Shown piece by piece: positions 36,621 to 49,440 of a stretch of 64,000 nucleotides of DNA. Origin of the DNA: Apostichopus japonicus (lineage: Eukaryota > Echinodermata > Holothuroidea > Aspidochirotida > Stichopodidae). The stretch covers positions 3,704,001 through 3,768,000 of the forward strand of contig NC_092578.1 of the NCBI RefSeq assembly GCF_037975245.1, read 5' to 3'. Position numbers and translations under genes: made by a program. Every line of letters begins with the position of its first letter. Position 1 is the stretch's first letter. The notes under the pieces are model-generated. The model ran no database searches and was not told where the DNA came from. It saw nothing but the letters and a program-made list of their open reading frames with translations.

Positions 36621-38960
36621 AGAAAAGTGGAAATGGTCTCTCTGTAAATCCGGCGCGTAATCAGTTTGTTAACGAAGGAAGCAAACCGATATGTTATCAT
36701 ATGTGATGATAAGTTGTTTATGATTTACTATATTCCCCCCTGTCTCTCTCTCTCTCTCCCCCCCCCCCATAAAAAAAAGGAACAGGAGATAGAAAAAAAA
36801 TTGTTCCGATTCCCAAAAGAGTTCTACAGTCGTGCTTTTATGGTGTCTGTTCAATGAACTGTGTGATTTCATAGTGCCTGTGCTTATACTCTTGCTGTGT
36901 TGATTTATTTCTCAGTGCATATTTTTCGTGGAGAACATTAAACAGTTTTGTCAGTGTCAACAATGCCAGTATTTGAAAATGTCCAAAAAAAATTGTATAT
37001 TATAAAACATTTTCTCAAAGGCTGCACTGTTTGTATTTCAAAATCGTATCAGAAACCTGAAAATGGTGGCCAAAAAATTACTCTCATGAATGTCTTCTCA
37101 AATTTGTCTGGTTTTGATAACGGTGGAATTTTTTGGAATAAGTCAGTTACACAAAAAATGTTTACTGTATGGGATAAAAATTAAATGGTTGCTAACGGTA
37201 TTCTGTCAATACCCATTAACAACCTAGGACGACACTTTACTCTATTATCTGCATTTCAACTTCTGAAAGAAGTAAGATAGCTACTGTATCCTCTAAAACT
37301 TTTTCTTTATATCTTTCGGCAATTCTTTTTCATAATTTGTTGCGAAAGTTGAAGGCCCTCTGCAAAAACTTGTCTAAACCTTAAATGTCTGTAGTACTTA
37401 GTGCTTACTGGAAGTTGCAACCGTTCAAGCAACTTTTCACAGAGAGGGAGAGAGAGAGGTGGGTGGGTGGGTGGGTGGGTGGGGGAGAGAGAGGTGGAGA
37501 GAGAGACAAACAATAGTAAATGAATTATCTGGTGTATGGATATAGTCCTATTATCATCACCTTCTCATGAAGCAGTTCCCTGAAGATATTAATTTCCTGT
37601 ATCTTAAAGGAAATTTTACTGACTGCAAGTATAAAAGTGATATAAAAACATTTGTATAACAAAAATATTGATGTAGTTATGGGACTTATCTTGTTAAAGG
37701 CAACTGACAAACGACATTCCAATAATCTCAAATGCTATTAATAACATAAGTTAATTCCTTCCATCCTTCCCTTTCTCATGATTTATTTGCTTCCTTACTT
37801 ATTCTCCCCTTTTATTTCTTTGGCTTATATAGTTGGAAAATTTCTTTCAAATTATATATATATTTTTGTTTGTAAAATTAACAATGCAGCTGCCATTTTT
37901 ATGTACTAACAGTCACTCAAGGTGTTGTTTCCAGTGAGTTCATTTTGACCACTTCAAAATGTGTGTGTGTTTTTTTTTTTCCTTTTAATATTCTTACACA
38001 GTCAACTAGTTATATGCTGACCCCTATTTTGATGATGTTAAATTCTGTATATTGAGTTCAATTCCCACGAACTGATTTTCTATTTCAAAAAGTTCAAAAA
38101 AGGTTAAAGTTAACAAATATGGAAACATATTCTGACTCCTATTCATGTACCTGTTTAGGTTGAAACAGTACTACCGTATACTATGTTGTGATATGCTACC
38201 AGCCTACCATGGCAACCCAACACGAAATGCTTAGTTGTTAAAGGGGTTGTGACTTTAGATGGAAAAAAAATCATTTTGAAATGCACCCAATGTTGCATTT
38301 CATATTTAGGTTTTGAGATACAAATCGACCCTTTAAACCTTCAGAAGCTCATCTCTCAAATGGCTAACTTAGATCTTGGACTGTTAAATTTCTCTCCTCA
38401 GAATAAAAAGAGAAAAAAACACAATGTTTTTTTTTAACAAGCCTTGTTTGTATTTACAGATGACATGGTTTGGATGCATTGCAAATTTGTCAAGGATAAA
38501 TGGTGTTAGATTTGATCCTTGTGAGGTTCTGTTGTTTGAAAGAGGGTTTTGCATGAAGCTCAGTAACATTGTATAAACAGATTTATTGGCTTCTTCTGTA
38601 AGACCCTGAACTTAGGAGTTGCTGTCATCATCGAATTTGCATGATAGGATCATTCCAGACATTTTAACTAACTGAAAAGGTGAATAATTCTGAAACTGGA
38701 ATTGAGGAGAGAGAGATAGAGAAAGATGCTAGTAATTTGTTTTACCAACTGCAATAAACCCTGTGTAGGTAAAATGCATGATTTTCGACACTAGCAGTCT
38801 AGTGATCGTCATTCAGTGTCAGACGTAGGACTGAAAACAGAGGGTAAATTTAGTTAATTAAGAGACCGAAAAATGACTAGCATTCCATCCTATTGAGTTA
38901 TATATTAGATTTATGGTGTCACAGTGGTACAAAGAACTTTGTTTTATGGTGTTAATAAAT
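36621..38960 (+). other. probable dpy19l1 3' UTR and downstream DNA
   Basis: AATAAA hexamers at 38402-38407 and 38753-38758 are candidate polyadenylation signals. A GGTG run (37459-37486) and short CT and poly-C tracts are present. The reading frames here are short and AT-driven. I see no further gene. Confidence 0.4.
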
Positions 38961-38974
38961 CACATGATATTTTC

Positions 38975-39660
38975 TTGTTTTGTTTCTACAATGGTTGTTT
39001 TATAGTTGTATCAATTTACATTTTTTATTATGCATGGTGATATTAAAAATAAGCTTGGTGTGTGTTGTTAGTACAATGCCTCGTTTGGTTGACGTTCTAA
39101 TTGTTTATTTTAATGGTGGTTTCACGAGGCTTTGTGTATTTTTTGTGAAGAAAGTGGATTTGTCTAGCAGGTTTTGCTTAATAGTGGTATAAATAAAATG
39201 TGTCTTATGGTGGTTCAAAGAGACTTAATTGATGGTACAATCATTTTTAAGATACTTTGTTCTGTGTTGGTCATTAAAAGCTCAAAAGGTGGTATAATTT
39301 TTCTTTTTTGTGGTGGTTATGAAAGACTCAGTTGTTGTATAACATTTGTGTTTTGTAATGACTCTAAGAGGTTTTGAATGGTGGTATTAAAAATAATTTT
39401 TATGGTGGATTAAAGAGCCTGTGAAAGGTGGTATTAAAACTAACTTTATGTTGGTTCAATAAGAGGCTGTTAATTGTGGTATTAAGTGTAAATTTATGGT
39501 TCTAAGAGGCTGTGTATGGTGGTATGTTTTAAAAATAATTTTATGTTGGTTCTATAAGAGGCTGTTAATGGTGGTATTAAATGTAAATTTATGTTGGTTC
39601 TAAGAGGTTTTAATCGGTGGTATTAAAAATACTTGTTTCGCAGTAGACTGTAAGACTATT
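38975..39660 (+). repeat. degenerate tandem repeat of about 55-65 bp
   Basis: Recurrent GGTGGTATTAAAAATAA, TTTATG(G/T)TGGTTC and TAAGAGGCTGT blocks, clearest from 39170 to 39630 and fading towards 38975. Spacing varies, so units have decayed by indels. Confidence 0.8.
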
Positions 39661-40614
39661 GAACTAAGCTGAATCTTTTCTTATATGATGGTGCTAAGAT
39701 TTTTTTTTTGCGGTGGTGTTTCAATAACCATTAATCTTTCTGCTGCTTCAAAGATTTGGTGTTATATTAAAGATTAATATGAATATTAAAATGTTAGTTA
39801 TATATATTTTTTTATTTTTAATAGTTTAATTTTTTCACCTGTTTAACTTTCAACATGTTTTGCTTATTAATGCAATAACTGCTCCTTGTGTAAAACAACA
39901 TTTCTTTCCCATCTTCTCTTTGTCAATATGATAAGTAAATAATTCCATCCAAGTATATATATGCATATGTGGTCAAAAAGTGAAAAAAAGTATTGACACA
40001 TTAATGAGGCTGAAATTTAATTTTTATATCATTTTCTTCTTGTTTACTAAACAGATCATTTTCAATGTCTTTTTTGTTGTTGTTGTATCAGTTGTTGCTT
40101 TTTATCTAGTAGTCATAGTAACATTATAGTTTTATTTGTAAAATTTACTAAAATCTACTAATATCTTTCGTTGGCAGGAGCAGTGATTATCTTCTTTGCA
40201 TTTATTACCCTTCTAACTTTTTTCTTTATCCAAAGTGCCAGATTTAAAGGTTGCAGGAATTTTCGTTGCTATTTTACCTCTAATACATTGAGTAAAATGG
40301 GAGTGCCTATTAAGTGTCTGCAAAACAAATTAGTTTTGTGTCTGTAAATATATCGATGTCTCTGTCATGCGAACTAGTTTTTCTTTCATACAAAGATTAC
40401 ATTATCTTGAGAGATTATTATTACTATGTAAAGGTGTTTTTACAGATACTAAGGAGTAAAGATTCACTTCAAGATAAGCAGTTATCAGTTATTTTCGTGA
40501 CTCTATAATCACGGTTTTATTTTAATATGGAAAGAACTTCACATATTAGAGTACCTTGTGTGTCGGGTTGGAGAAACGGTAACGAAATTCATGTCTCATA
40601 ACGGCAATACCACC

Positions 40615-40826
40615 CAGTTGGTGCAGTTGGGACAATTTTTTCTATACTGTAGTGTCATGTCCCGCTTCGGAGCACTTGTATTGTCAGTACGAGCAGTATG
40701 AATATCAGGTTTCTATCAGAGCAATGTTAGGAACTGTTTGTACTGTCAATACCAGTGCTTTGAGAGCATGATATTGGAGTACAGTGTAGAGAGGTATTAT
40801 CATTAGGAAATTGCCCAAACTGGCTG
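40615..40826 (+). mobile_element. MITE-like element copy 3, downstream of dpy19l1
   Basis: Third copy of the CAGTTGGGACAATTT family, roughly 200 bp, in the same orientation as copies 1 and 2. The left end is doubled (CCAGTTGGTGCAGTTGG) and the right end is mutated to AAATTGCCCAAACTGG. Confidence 0.85.
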
Positions 40827-41418
40827 GGCAATACATATTAAACCTGTGTGAGCATTAAAACACTACTGTATACGTACACCGAGCCAAGTTGTTATGTTAT
40901 TCATATAGATGTCCGTAGACCTTTAATCAAACATTACAATGTTCTTCATTACATATATCGAAGTATTATCTCAGTGTGGATTTACAGAACTGCCATGGCC
41001 ATGTTATCATATTAAACATTGCAAGTAAGATGTTATATTACAATTTTTTGTCATAAATTTGTTTAACGTGCAAAAAATTATTTTTTGAAATTAATCCAGA
41101 ATTTGTTTCTTTTCAGTACTGCAACTTTGTAATTTGTCTACATCTGTTTAAGACTTTGTCGTGTGTGATGTATTAATAGCGTCTAGTATGACGTCACTAC
41201 CAGTCACGTGCTGAAGAACACTATAGAAACCTCCATAATGGTGACTTTAGGCAAAAAGTTTAGTCTTGATATTTCGTCATTTTCCAATAGGGAAAAAAAT
41301 AACAAAAACTTACTGCTAGTATCAATTTTATAACTATTCCAGTTTTCAATATATCCACCTTTAAAATATTCGAAAAAACTTTAGGAGTGCTCCTTTAAAG
41401 CTGTATCGGTGATTACCT

Positions 41419-41590
41419 CGGCTTCTCAGTTAACTCTGCTTTTCGCTTGATAAACTGAGTTTATTGCGAAAAACACGGTTATCCAGTCGAAAAACTCAGT
41501 TTATCGATCGACAAACAGAGTTTAACGGCGATAAACTCGGTTTATCGAATTATTGCACATATGGCTTGCCATAACCCCGGCTTCTCAGTT
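41419..41590. repeat. cluster of short palindromes bounded by a direct repeat
   Basis: CGGCTTCTCAGTT occurs at 41419-41431 and 41578-41590. Between them lie several near-palindromes of the GATAAACT(G/C)AGTTTATC type (around 41449-41464, 41493-41506 and 41529-41547). No coding potential. Confidence 0.6.
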
Positions 41591-44556
41591 CATGCCAAAA
41601 TATCAAAGCCAATCAAATGTTAGATTCTACAAACTCAGTCAAATTTATGTTCTTCTTTTGAGCTTCTTATCATCCTTGACCGATCATCCTTGACAGATCA
41701 ACCTTGGGTGCCTTTTCATACTATTTTTCATTTTACAAATTTCCCTAATGCAATGTAAACATGGTTAATTGAGGCCGAACATGGTTATTTGAGGCCGGAA
41801 AATTCTTGTTTAACCTACCGTGCTTTGTATTGCACCCGCTGCAGGAACTGGCCTAATAGTCAGTGATAGACTAAGTAGTGCAGCCGCTTTAACTATTGAG
41901 CATCGGATGTTTTAAAACAAAAGTCGTTTCTCAACATGATAAGATGTATACAAATACCGTCTGGACTGATAGCAGTGATTTTTAATTGATATCAAATTTA
42001 ATTTTGTTGCCTAAAGTCATCACATCCTCTAAAGAATCAGACGACCTATACACTACTGTACAAATGGGTGACAATCAAACATAAATTCCAATTACTAAAA
42101 TTTGTAACAAAAAGTTGGTGATATATTAAAAAAAAACATAACAGCAATCAGGCAACGTCTTACCGTATGCTAATATAAATATAAAATAATTCATTTCTTC
42201 AATTTTTACTTCCAAATATTCCATATCATTGTATTTTCTCACAAAAGGATTAATATCAAAGACTCCAGTGTTGAATACTACAAAAGAAACTGCCACGTTA
42301 TTTGAATATGTGCAATCAGCGCCAGGAACTGTAGTGTGGAAAAAAGTATGGGCAATTTTTGTTTATATGGGAACATATTCTAAGCAGCTTGGTGAAATTT
42401 GCGGCCAATTTCTGTGTATCGTTTTCGAGTTATTGATAATTGAAATTGTCAGTCGGTAGCAAACAGATCATATGGGGTAATTGAATAATATGTCAAGCCC
42501 CACTCCTTATCTGCGTGTGAAGCATTTAAACAGTTCTATTATAATTTAATATTTGGTTATTAGTTGGGATACGTGTGTAAATAAAATTAAAAGTTGAGTT
42601 GCTCGCTTGTTATGTAGCTTTGATCGTCACGACTTTTCTCAAGATACTAAATGTGGGTAAAAGTGATACTACCAGGATCCCCCCCACATGGTGTTGGGAG
42701 GGCGGCCGAGGGGCAGCGTTTAAGTATAGGTATAGCAAAACGCATTAACAATAAGGTTTATGTTTAATTTTCGATATGCTGTAATTTTCATCGATGTTTT
42801 TTTTTTTTTAAGATTCTCAAGCGTGTATCTAACCCCATTTCCTTTATTAAATCGGTTTGTACTTATCCTATCATGATACTGTCCAATCAGGGATAGAGAG
42901 AGAGAAGCAGCTCCCTGATCCAATACTGTCCAATTTTGTAGTTTTATTTCATTTTAGCGTTTGATAGAGCCTGTATGTTGAATAATAAAAATCCAGCCAG
43001 CGTGTGTGTTGTTGTTTGCACCCCATGCAACAAGGAGGTTCACTTAAATTACTTTCGTCTTGTTAATGCTTTCAAAGGAGTCAACCACTCTACATTTACT
43101 GACTTTCTACTATTTCTTATTAAATTTAGTTGGATTGTTGCATTTTGTTGGTGAAATTACATTTAATCAAGTAATTCTTCATGTTTTTCGTCTTCATTTA
43201 CAACTTTTCATTAGTTTGATGATTATTACTCCGTATTGTAAACTAGGAAAATAAAGGTATTTCTTAAAACGAGGGCGCTGCGTCCGATCTCTCACGTGAC
43301 TGAACAGTTGCGAAACCTAAGCTATTAACATATTTAATGTTCCAACATATTTTTTCTTAAATTATCTGAGTTCCTTCACCCAAACGTAAGTTGACTACTT
43401 TTCGAAAGCGGTACATCCCCCCTCCCCACCCACCCACCCACCCACCCACCCACCCACCCACAAGAGCGGTGAGTTCCAACTCGTTCTATCAACTCCATGT
43501 GTGCACAGAGCGTTTTATAGCGATTAGGTTGTCATTAAGGAGGTGAAATTAAGGTACTAAAGACTAGGAAATTGATTCCCAAAGAATAGTGGTACCCCCA
43601 GTGGCTAGGATGGAGTGGTGTTGTACCATCTGGATCTGGTAATAAACAGTATTGCGGAAGGTTCCATCCTGGAGTGGTAAATGTATCTATACCTCCAGTA
43701 AGTTCATTGGCTAGCTATTGAATATGCAGTCGACTAAATCGCCTAAAATATGAGAAAAATTCATTATTCTTCATTTCTCTTGTTTTTCTCGGTCTTAAAG
43801 GAGTTGGTCATTGATATATTTTTTAAGGCCTCCTATCATACTGATGCATGAACATGTAAGGTTTGTCAACAAATTAGTGAGGAACCCTATGCCCCTCCCC
43901 CCCCCCACACGTCTCAGAGTATGTAGGGTTGAAAAACTAAAAGAAAACAGACAAAGCAATTTTCGACGTCGTCCAGCTTCTAAGATATTTCTGAAATTTG
44001 ACTTGTTTGAATGATTGAACAGCTTGGAGCAAACCTTGTTACGACAAGGAAAATCATTTGTCGTATATGATGAAGACCTAATGAACAAAAATTACGATTA
44101 GCTTGGAAGTGGGTGACTAGCAAGGTTATAAACATGTGCATGTATAACATATGCCTTTAATAGGCATGCAAGTCCAGTTATAGTAATAACGTTGTTTGAG
44201 GTAAAGAAAACGGTCCTAGGCTGGGTAAATAATAGATCATGATTGCCATGATTACATTGCTGGTTAATTACTCACACGCCAGAAATCTATAGCAGTACTT
44301 CCGCTGTTCATTGATTTTTTATCTCGTTTATTATTTGAGAGTAGGCAGCTGTATTGTGAGTTGATTTCACTATATCTTCTAGTGATACCATATACATCCA
44401 TCGTTAAATAAAATATTATAGGCTAAGGTACATGAGAAAATAGTCTTTACTTTTATGTGCGACCAAGACAAAAGTCAACGAGGAAAGGCATCAAATTCAA
44501 AGGTGTAAGATATGAATGCGTTTCAGGAAATTTACAAGCTTTCTACAATCTTTACC

Positions 44557-45025
<469 letters not shown>

Positions 45026-45582
45026 CCATGATTAACAAAAAGTCGAAATATAATATTATATCCTTCATTCGCGTCTAAAAGATAAACAATAATGTGAGAA
45101 AAGACTTGTATATCCTCTCCTACAGACTCGCCTCACCCCCCCCCCCCCCGTTCCCCAATCACTCCTACGCTTTGCAACGCAATTGATATTGTGATGAGGT
45201 ATCACCCGAAAAAATAATATTTTTCTCGTTCGATGTATCTCTTTTTATTTCTTTCTTTCTTTAGATACCCTTTTTGTAAACGAATGACAACACTGATAAT
45301 TTGTTACACGTTAGCTTTTCAGCTCCATATATAATTGGCAGGAACAAGAACCTTAAGCATAATCTAATATCTTTGAAAACTATTTGCCAATGTTTCTCCA
45401 TTCCACGATTAACCTTAACAATATTGGTCGGTATTTTCTTTTATGATTCAAAATGGAAAAAAAAAATTATCACGTAAACTGAACACGTTTCACTCTAAAA
45501 TATAATTTGACGTTGCCATGGGAACTTATTGGTTTATTAGGTCCTATGCTTTTCCCAGTTTTTCATAATTAGTTTAAAGCTT

Positions 45583-46070
45583 TGTATTGCTATTTTACTA
45601 ATTTCGAGTTTCTTTTCTATCTCTCATTGCAGAAATTGTAACGAAAAATTCTCCAAGGAATTATTACTGACATAATTAAAGTTTTCTGCTCAAGAAATGG
45701 AGATTTTTTTTCTATATCAATCTCACGGTTAGATCTAACTTGAAATTTCGAACTGTATATATAGTTCAATACAGCACAAAACGAATATATTTTTAGGACT
45801 TTACGTCATTATTACTTCATCTTTGTTTGATATTTCACTAATCTCGATTCTCTTTTCTATTTCTAGTTGCGGAAAATAGAACGAAAAATTCTCTAAGGAA
45901 TTATTGCTGGCATGATTAAGTTTTCTGTTCGAGCAAAGGAGATTTTCTGTGGGTATATAAATCTCATGTTATATCTAACTGCATGGAGGCCTATATAGTT
46001 AAATGCAGCACAAAATGAATATATTTTTAAGACCATTCGTCATTATTACTTTATATTCGGTTGGTGATAC
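45583..46070 (+). repeat. 240-bp tandem duplication
   Basis: Two units about 240 bp apart share TTTCACTAAT, TTCTTTTCTAT, AACGAAAAATTCTC, AAGGAATTATT and ATGAATATATTTTTA blocks in order, at roughly 85 per cent identity. A third start may be present near 46060. Non-coding. Confidence 0.85.
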
Positions 46071-46074
46071 TAAA

Positions 46075-47430
46075 TTAGTTCCTCGGTTGTATACCTATGT
46101 TTGGTCACTTTCGTTCTTCGCTGAGGTGGTCGCCTCTGTCAGTAACCATGGCAACAAGAAAATGTACATAATGACGAAGTAAGCATTTAAACATGTATGT
46201 GTGGTTGCGTAATATGAGAAACAGTTACATTAATGGTGGTGTAACCGGGCGTTTGATGGGGGAGGGGAAGGGTCAATTGTGAGGTGGGAGAAGGGTAAAC
46301 AGTATTCTCGTGGGCACAGTATTGACATGTATATAATCGGAGGTGCACTATAGAGATAATTTGATTATGGAACGCCAAAAGGCTCAATAATTGTAGTAAC
46401 AACTGAATTACTACTGATGGTATAATGCTGTTTTGTTCTGTGTTCACGTTCACGACAGGATTCACGTACACAATTCTCATATCACTGAGTTTACCATTTG
46501 GCATTTTATTTACATAGAGTTCATCATATACAACATCCTATTTGGTTTACATATTGTGTCTTTCTGTATATAAGCGCGCTAAAAGTTCACTCTTAAATTT
46601 ATCAAGCTTGTAAGATATTACCTTTAGTGAGCACCATTTAAATTTATAACAATCAAAAAACATATATATTAATATCAGCATATAGTGTCAGTTTACAACA
46701 CGGAAAACTACATTCATATATTTCAGGAACTCGACACGCCTTTCAGATTATTATAATATACTTGGTGAACATTTGGCGTTCTATATTTAGGCAACCGAAG
46801 CTCAGAAATTTACGACGGACAACTTTCTCCTCTAAGAAGCACTTTGGAAATCAATCAAATCTCATAACTTCAACGTTTCATATGACTCTAAAATTTCCCT
46901 CACTTTCTTTCTTCTGGTTTCGTTAACTTGCACACCTATATACAAAATATCAACCATTTTTCATTCTCGAAAGGACTTATTGTCAAAAATTCTATATCCA
47001 AATGTCAAAATAGGATCAAATGTTAATTTATAAGCCGACTGTGGAGATAAAATAAAAGATTTGAGAGGATTTGCATGATTTTGTTTTTCATATTCTCCTA
47101 ACGACACAGCGAGGCTATGGGAATGGCTAAGCGTTCATTGAACCTATATAGTTGTGCATAAGTTCACTGCTTGGAAGAACTATTGCTTTGACTATTTTAT
47201 TATACCTATATCAAAAGAAGGAGAAAGTCACTGACTGGCAAACGAATGGAATTGATGGCAAACGACCATCGTCCAATAAACTGGAAAATTCGAACTTGTA
47301 TCCGATTCCCAGTGGTAATGTTAAATATTTGCGAGTAAATGGTAATTTCAGAGACTCAGCTGCCAATCGACTGTAAAGTATGGGATAAAATTTATGTTTT
47401 GTACCTGAATACCTGAATGTTGGTATCCGG
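46075..47430. other. intergenic DNA
   Basis: AT-rich. The frame at 47152-47376 is open for 74 codons but carries no recognised motif and may be chance. A G-rich patch lies at 46256-46300. Confidence 0.5.
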
Positions 47431-47433
47431 TAG

Positions 47434-47784
47434 AATCTTGCAAATAGTCCGTTTAGTATTGCACGCTATAAATCTTGGTTAAAAGAAGAGTTGTTGCTCA
47501 CAGCATGCAGCACTGAGCACTTGGAATTAAAGTTGGAGAGTATATTGCCTCGTTTAGATTCATTTGACGCTTCGATGCAAATTCGTGTCTTTCAGAGAGG
47601 GATTTATGGCCATTCAGTGTCAGACATCTCCCCTGGGTGGGGAGTATCAGATGGTATTATATGGGAACGGGAGCATTCTTTATTGGGTTTCAAACAGCGC
47701 CGTCGATATAGCATTCGGTATAATAAAAGATGGGTGTATGCATGTAAATGGGCAACCGATTGTTTAGAGCGAGTAACGAATTAG
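47434..47784 (+). CDS. uncharacterised open frame, possible gene remnant
   Basis: Open for 116 codons after a TAG at 47431-47433, with no ATG until 47491. The first half reads SPFSIARYKSWLKEELLL, then EHLELKLESILPRLDSF, with a charged helical look. The second half is poorer, and after about 47590 an alternative frame (containing GEYQMVLYGNGSILYWVSN) looks equally plausible, as expected after a frameshift. G+C is higher than in the surroundings. Family not recognised; an old retrocopy or mobile-element fragment is as likely as a gene. Confidence 0.3.
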   Translation, partial: NLANSPFSIARYKSWLKEELLLTACSTEHLELKLESILPRLDSFDASMQIRVFQRGIYGHSVSDISPGWGVSDGIIWEREHSLLGFKQRRRYSIRYNKRWVYACKWATDCLERVTN

Positions 47785-48108
47785 TTGCGCAGTATTACGT
47801 CCATAGCGTTTGTATTGACCTCTGTGTTTACACTGTTGCCATGGTGAGACTGACAAAATCAGTCTTTCATTAAAGTTTGATACCACCAAGAGATGCACTA
47901 CCGGTACATTGTCGTTTTTTAATCTTTAACATGGATTTGAAAATTAGAGAATCGCTTTTGATAATTTAAAATATATGCATGTCCAGTGCACCATTATGTA
48001 AATAGCAAAGTTGCAACTATAAGCTTAATTGTATGTTGTGATCATCACACTCCAGTGTACTTTTATATTCGTGTATACTTTTACCGTACAAAACGTGTAT
48101 CATAAAGG

Positions 48109-49085
48109 CAGGGGCGGACTGGGTCTTAAAACCGGCCCGGGCATTTTTTTCACCTAGACCGGCCCATTATTCATTGATATGTTACTTACATAGTGATCGC
48201 CGTCCTGGGGGAGGGGTTTAAGGGGAGGGGGAATTCCACTGAGATTTTTTAAGTTAAGGAATGTCTAGATGCAAAATGGTGCAGCTATATTTCTCAATTT
48301 AGTAGGTTACAATAATCCTATAAAAAGACCCAAAATTATTTTCCAGAAGCAACACTTGATTAAACTGAGAAATTTAGGAACGTAAACAAAAATATATGTT
48401 TTAGACTGGATTTTATTTAGTTTACCTAGCATTTTGTGACAACTCGCTTGAAAAAAAGTTGAAAAACCTTAATAAAATCCACTAAAACATATATGTACAA
48501 TAACACGAGCAAATGTCATGTCTACGAGAGAAGTAGCCTACGCAGTTCGCTGCTTCTGGCAGTCACACCATCAATGATATTTTTAGTGTCAAGTTTGGCC
48601 AAGATCCTTTTAGTTCCACGGACATCAACATGAACGCCTCAAGATGTTCTTGTGTCATTGTACAAACACCCTACTGTATGTGGGTCATTTTTATTCATAC
48701 ATAATCTCAGGGGACTTAGCTACTAAGTGATATCCAAATAATATTTTACCTTTTTTTACTTCGCTTTCTGGGGGACGAGATGCAGATTAATAAAGTCTGT
48801 ATTCTCTGCCAATGCTATGTAAATGACAGAATGCATTGGTCACCGTAGTTGTATATCTTATCGTAAAAATATAAGCACGGACGGGTTGCCAATAGCACGT
48901 TGTTACGAACTATAGCCGACTAACTAACGTCGTGATTTCATGAGCTGATTCCCACAGTTAAAAATATATTTTTACACAGCCCGTTTGTATTCTATTAACT
49001 ACTGTGAAAAATGGGCTGTACTTTTTACCAGGCTCACCGGGCCACCGGGCATTGCCCAAATGCCCATGTGGCCAGTCCGCCACTG
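48109..49085 (+). mobile_element. non-autonomous hAT-like transposon, about 980 bp
   Basis: The left end CAGGGGCGGACTGG and the right end CCAGTCCGCCACTG are inverted repeats of 14 nt with one mismatch, and the CAG(T/G)GGCGG start is typical of hAT terminal repeats. Sub-terminal GGGCATT and CCGGG words are also mirrored (CCGGGCATTTTT on the left, CCGGGCATTGCC on the right). No transposase frame is inside. An 8-bp target duplication is not evident, so insertion is old or the ends are offset. Confidence 0.7.
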
Positions 49086-49129
49086 CTATACTCCATAATG
49101 GTCGCATTCAATACGATTGACAGCTCAGC

Positions 49130-49440
49130 CGCGATGAGATGAGAGAACTGACAAGCTCCTTGCGATATCCTGAGCGGATGGGTCAATACAGGGGGGCGAA
49201 ATGAGGTATAAACTTATACCGGTTTAGTGATCTAACCGGCGGTGAGGGGAGCCTTAAACCAACCGTGGTGCATTTAGGCGCCTCGGACTCGGACTCTAGC
49301 AGCTTTAGCGGCCAAGAGGAAATAACCGCCTTCGGCACCTCAACCTTGCGGTGCACTAATCCTGCGCCTCGGACCTAGCTGTATATTGGTCCGGAGCTAC
49401 ACATCCTGCGACCCATCCTCCCCCTCCCCCACCACCACCA
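49130..49440. other. GC-rich segment with clustered hairpins
   Basis: Stands out from its AT-rich neighbourhood. GGTATAAACTTATACC (49205-49220) and CCGGTTTAGTGATCTAACCGG (49219-49239) are adjacent near-perfect hairpins. AGGCGCCT follows at 49276-49283. The 11-mer GCGCCTCGGAC occurs at 49278 and again at 49374. No reading frame of note. It could be a structured RNA or a transposon end. Confidence 0.4.

Larger units (their letters stand above)
39661..44450. other. intergenic DNA, no supported gene
   Basis: Apart from MITE copy 3, the inverted-repeat cluster at 41419-41590 and a CCCA run at 43425-43461, I see AT-rich sequence with no convincing coding region. Frames such as 42229-42459 and 43795-44088 show no domain, splice context or codon pattern that supports them. 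Confidence 0.5.
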
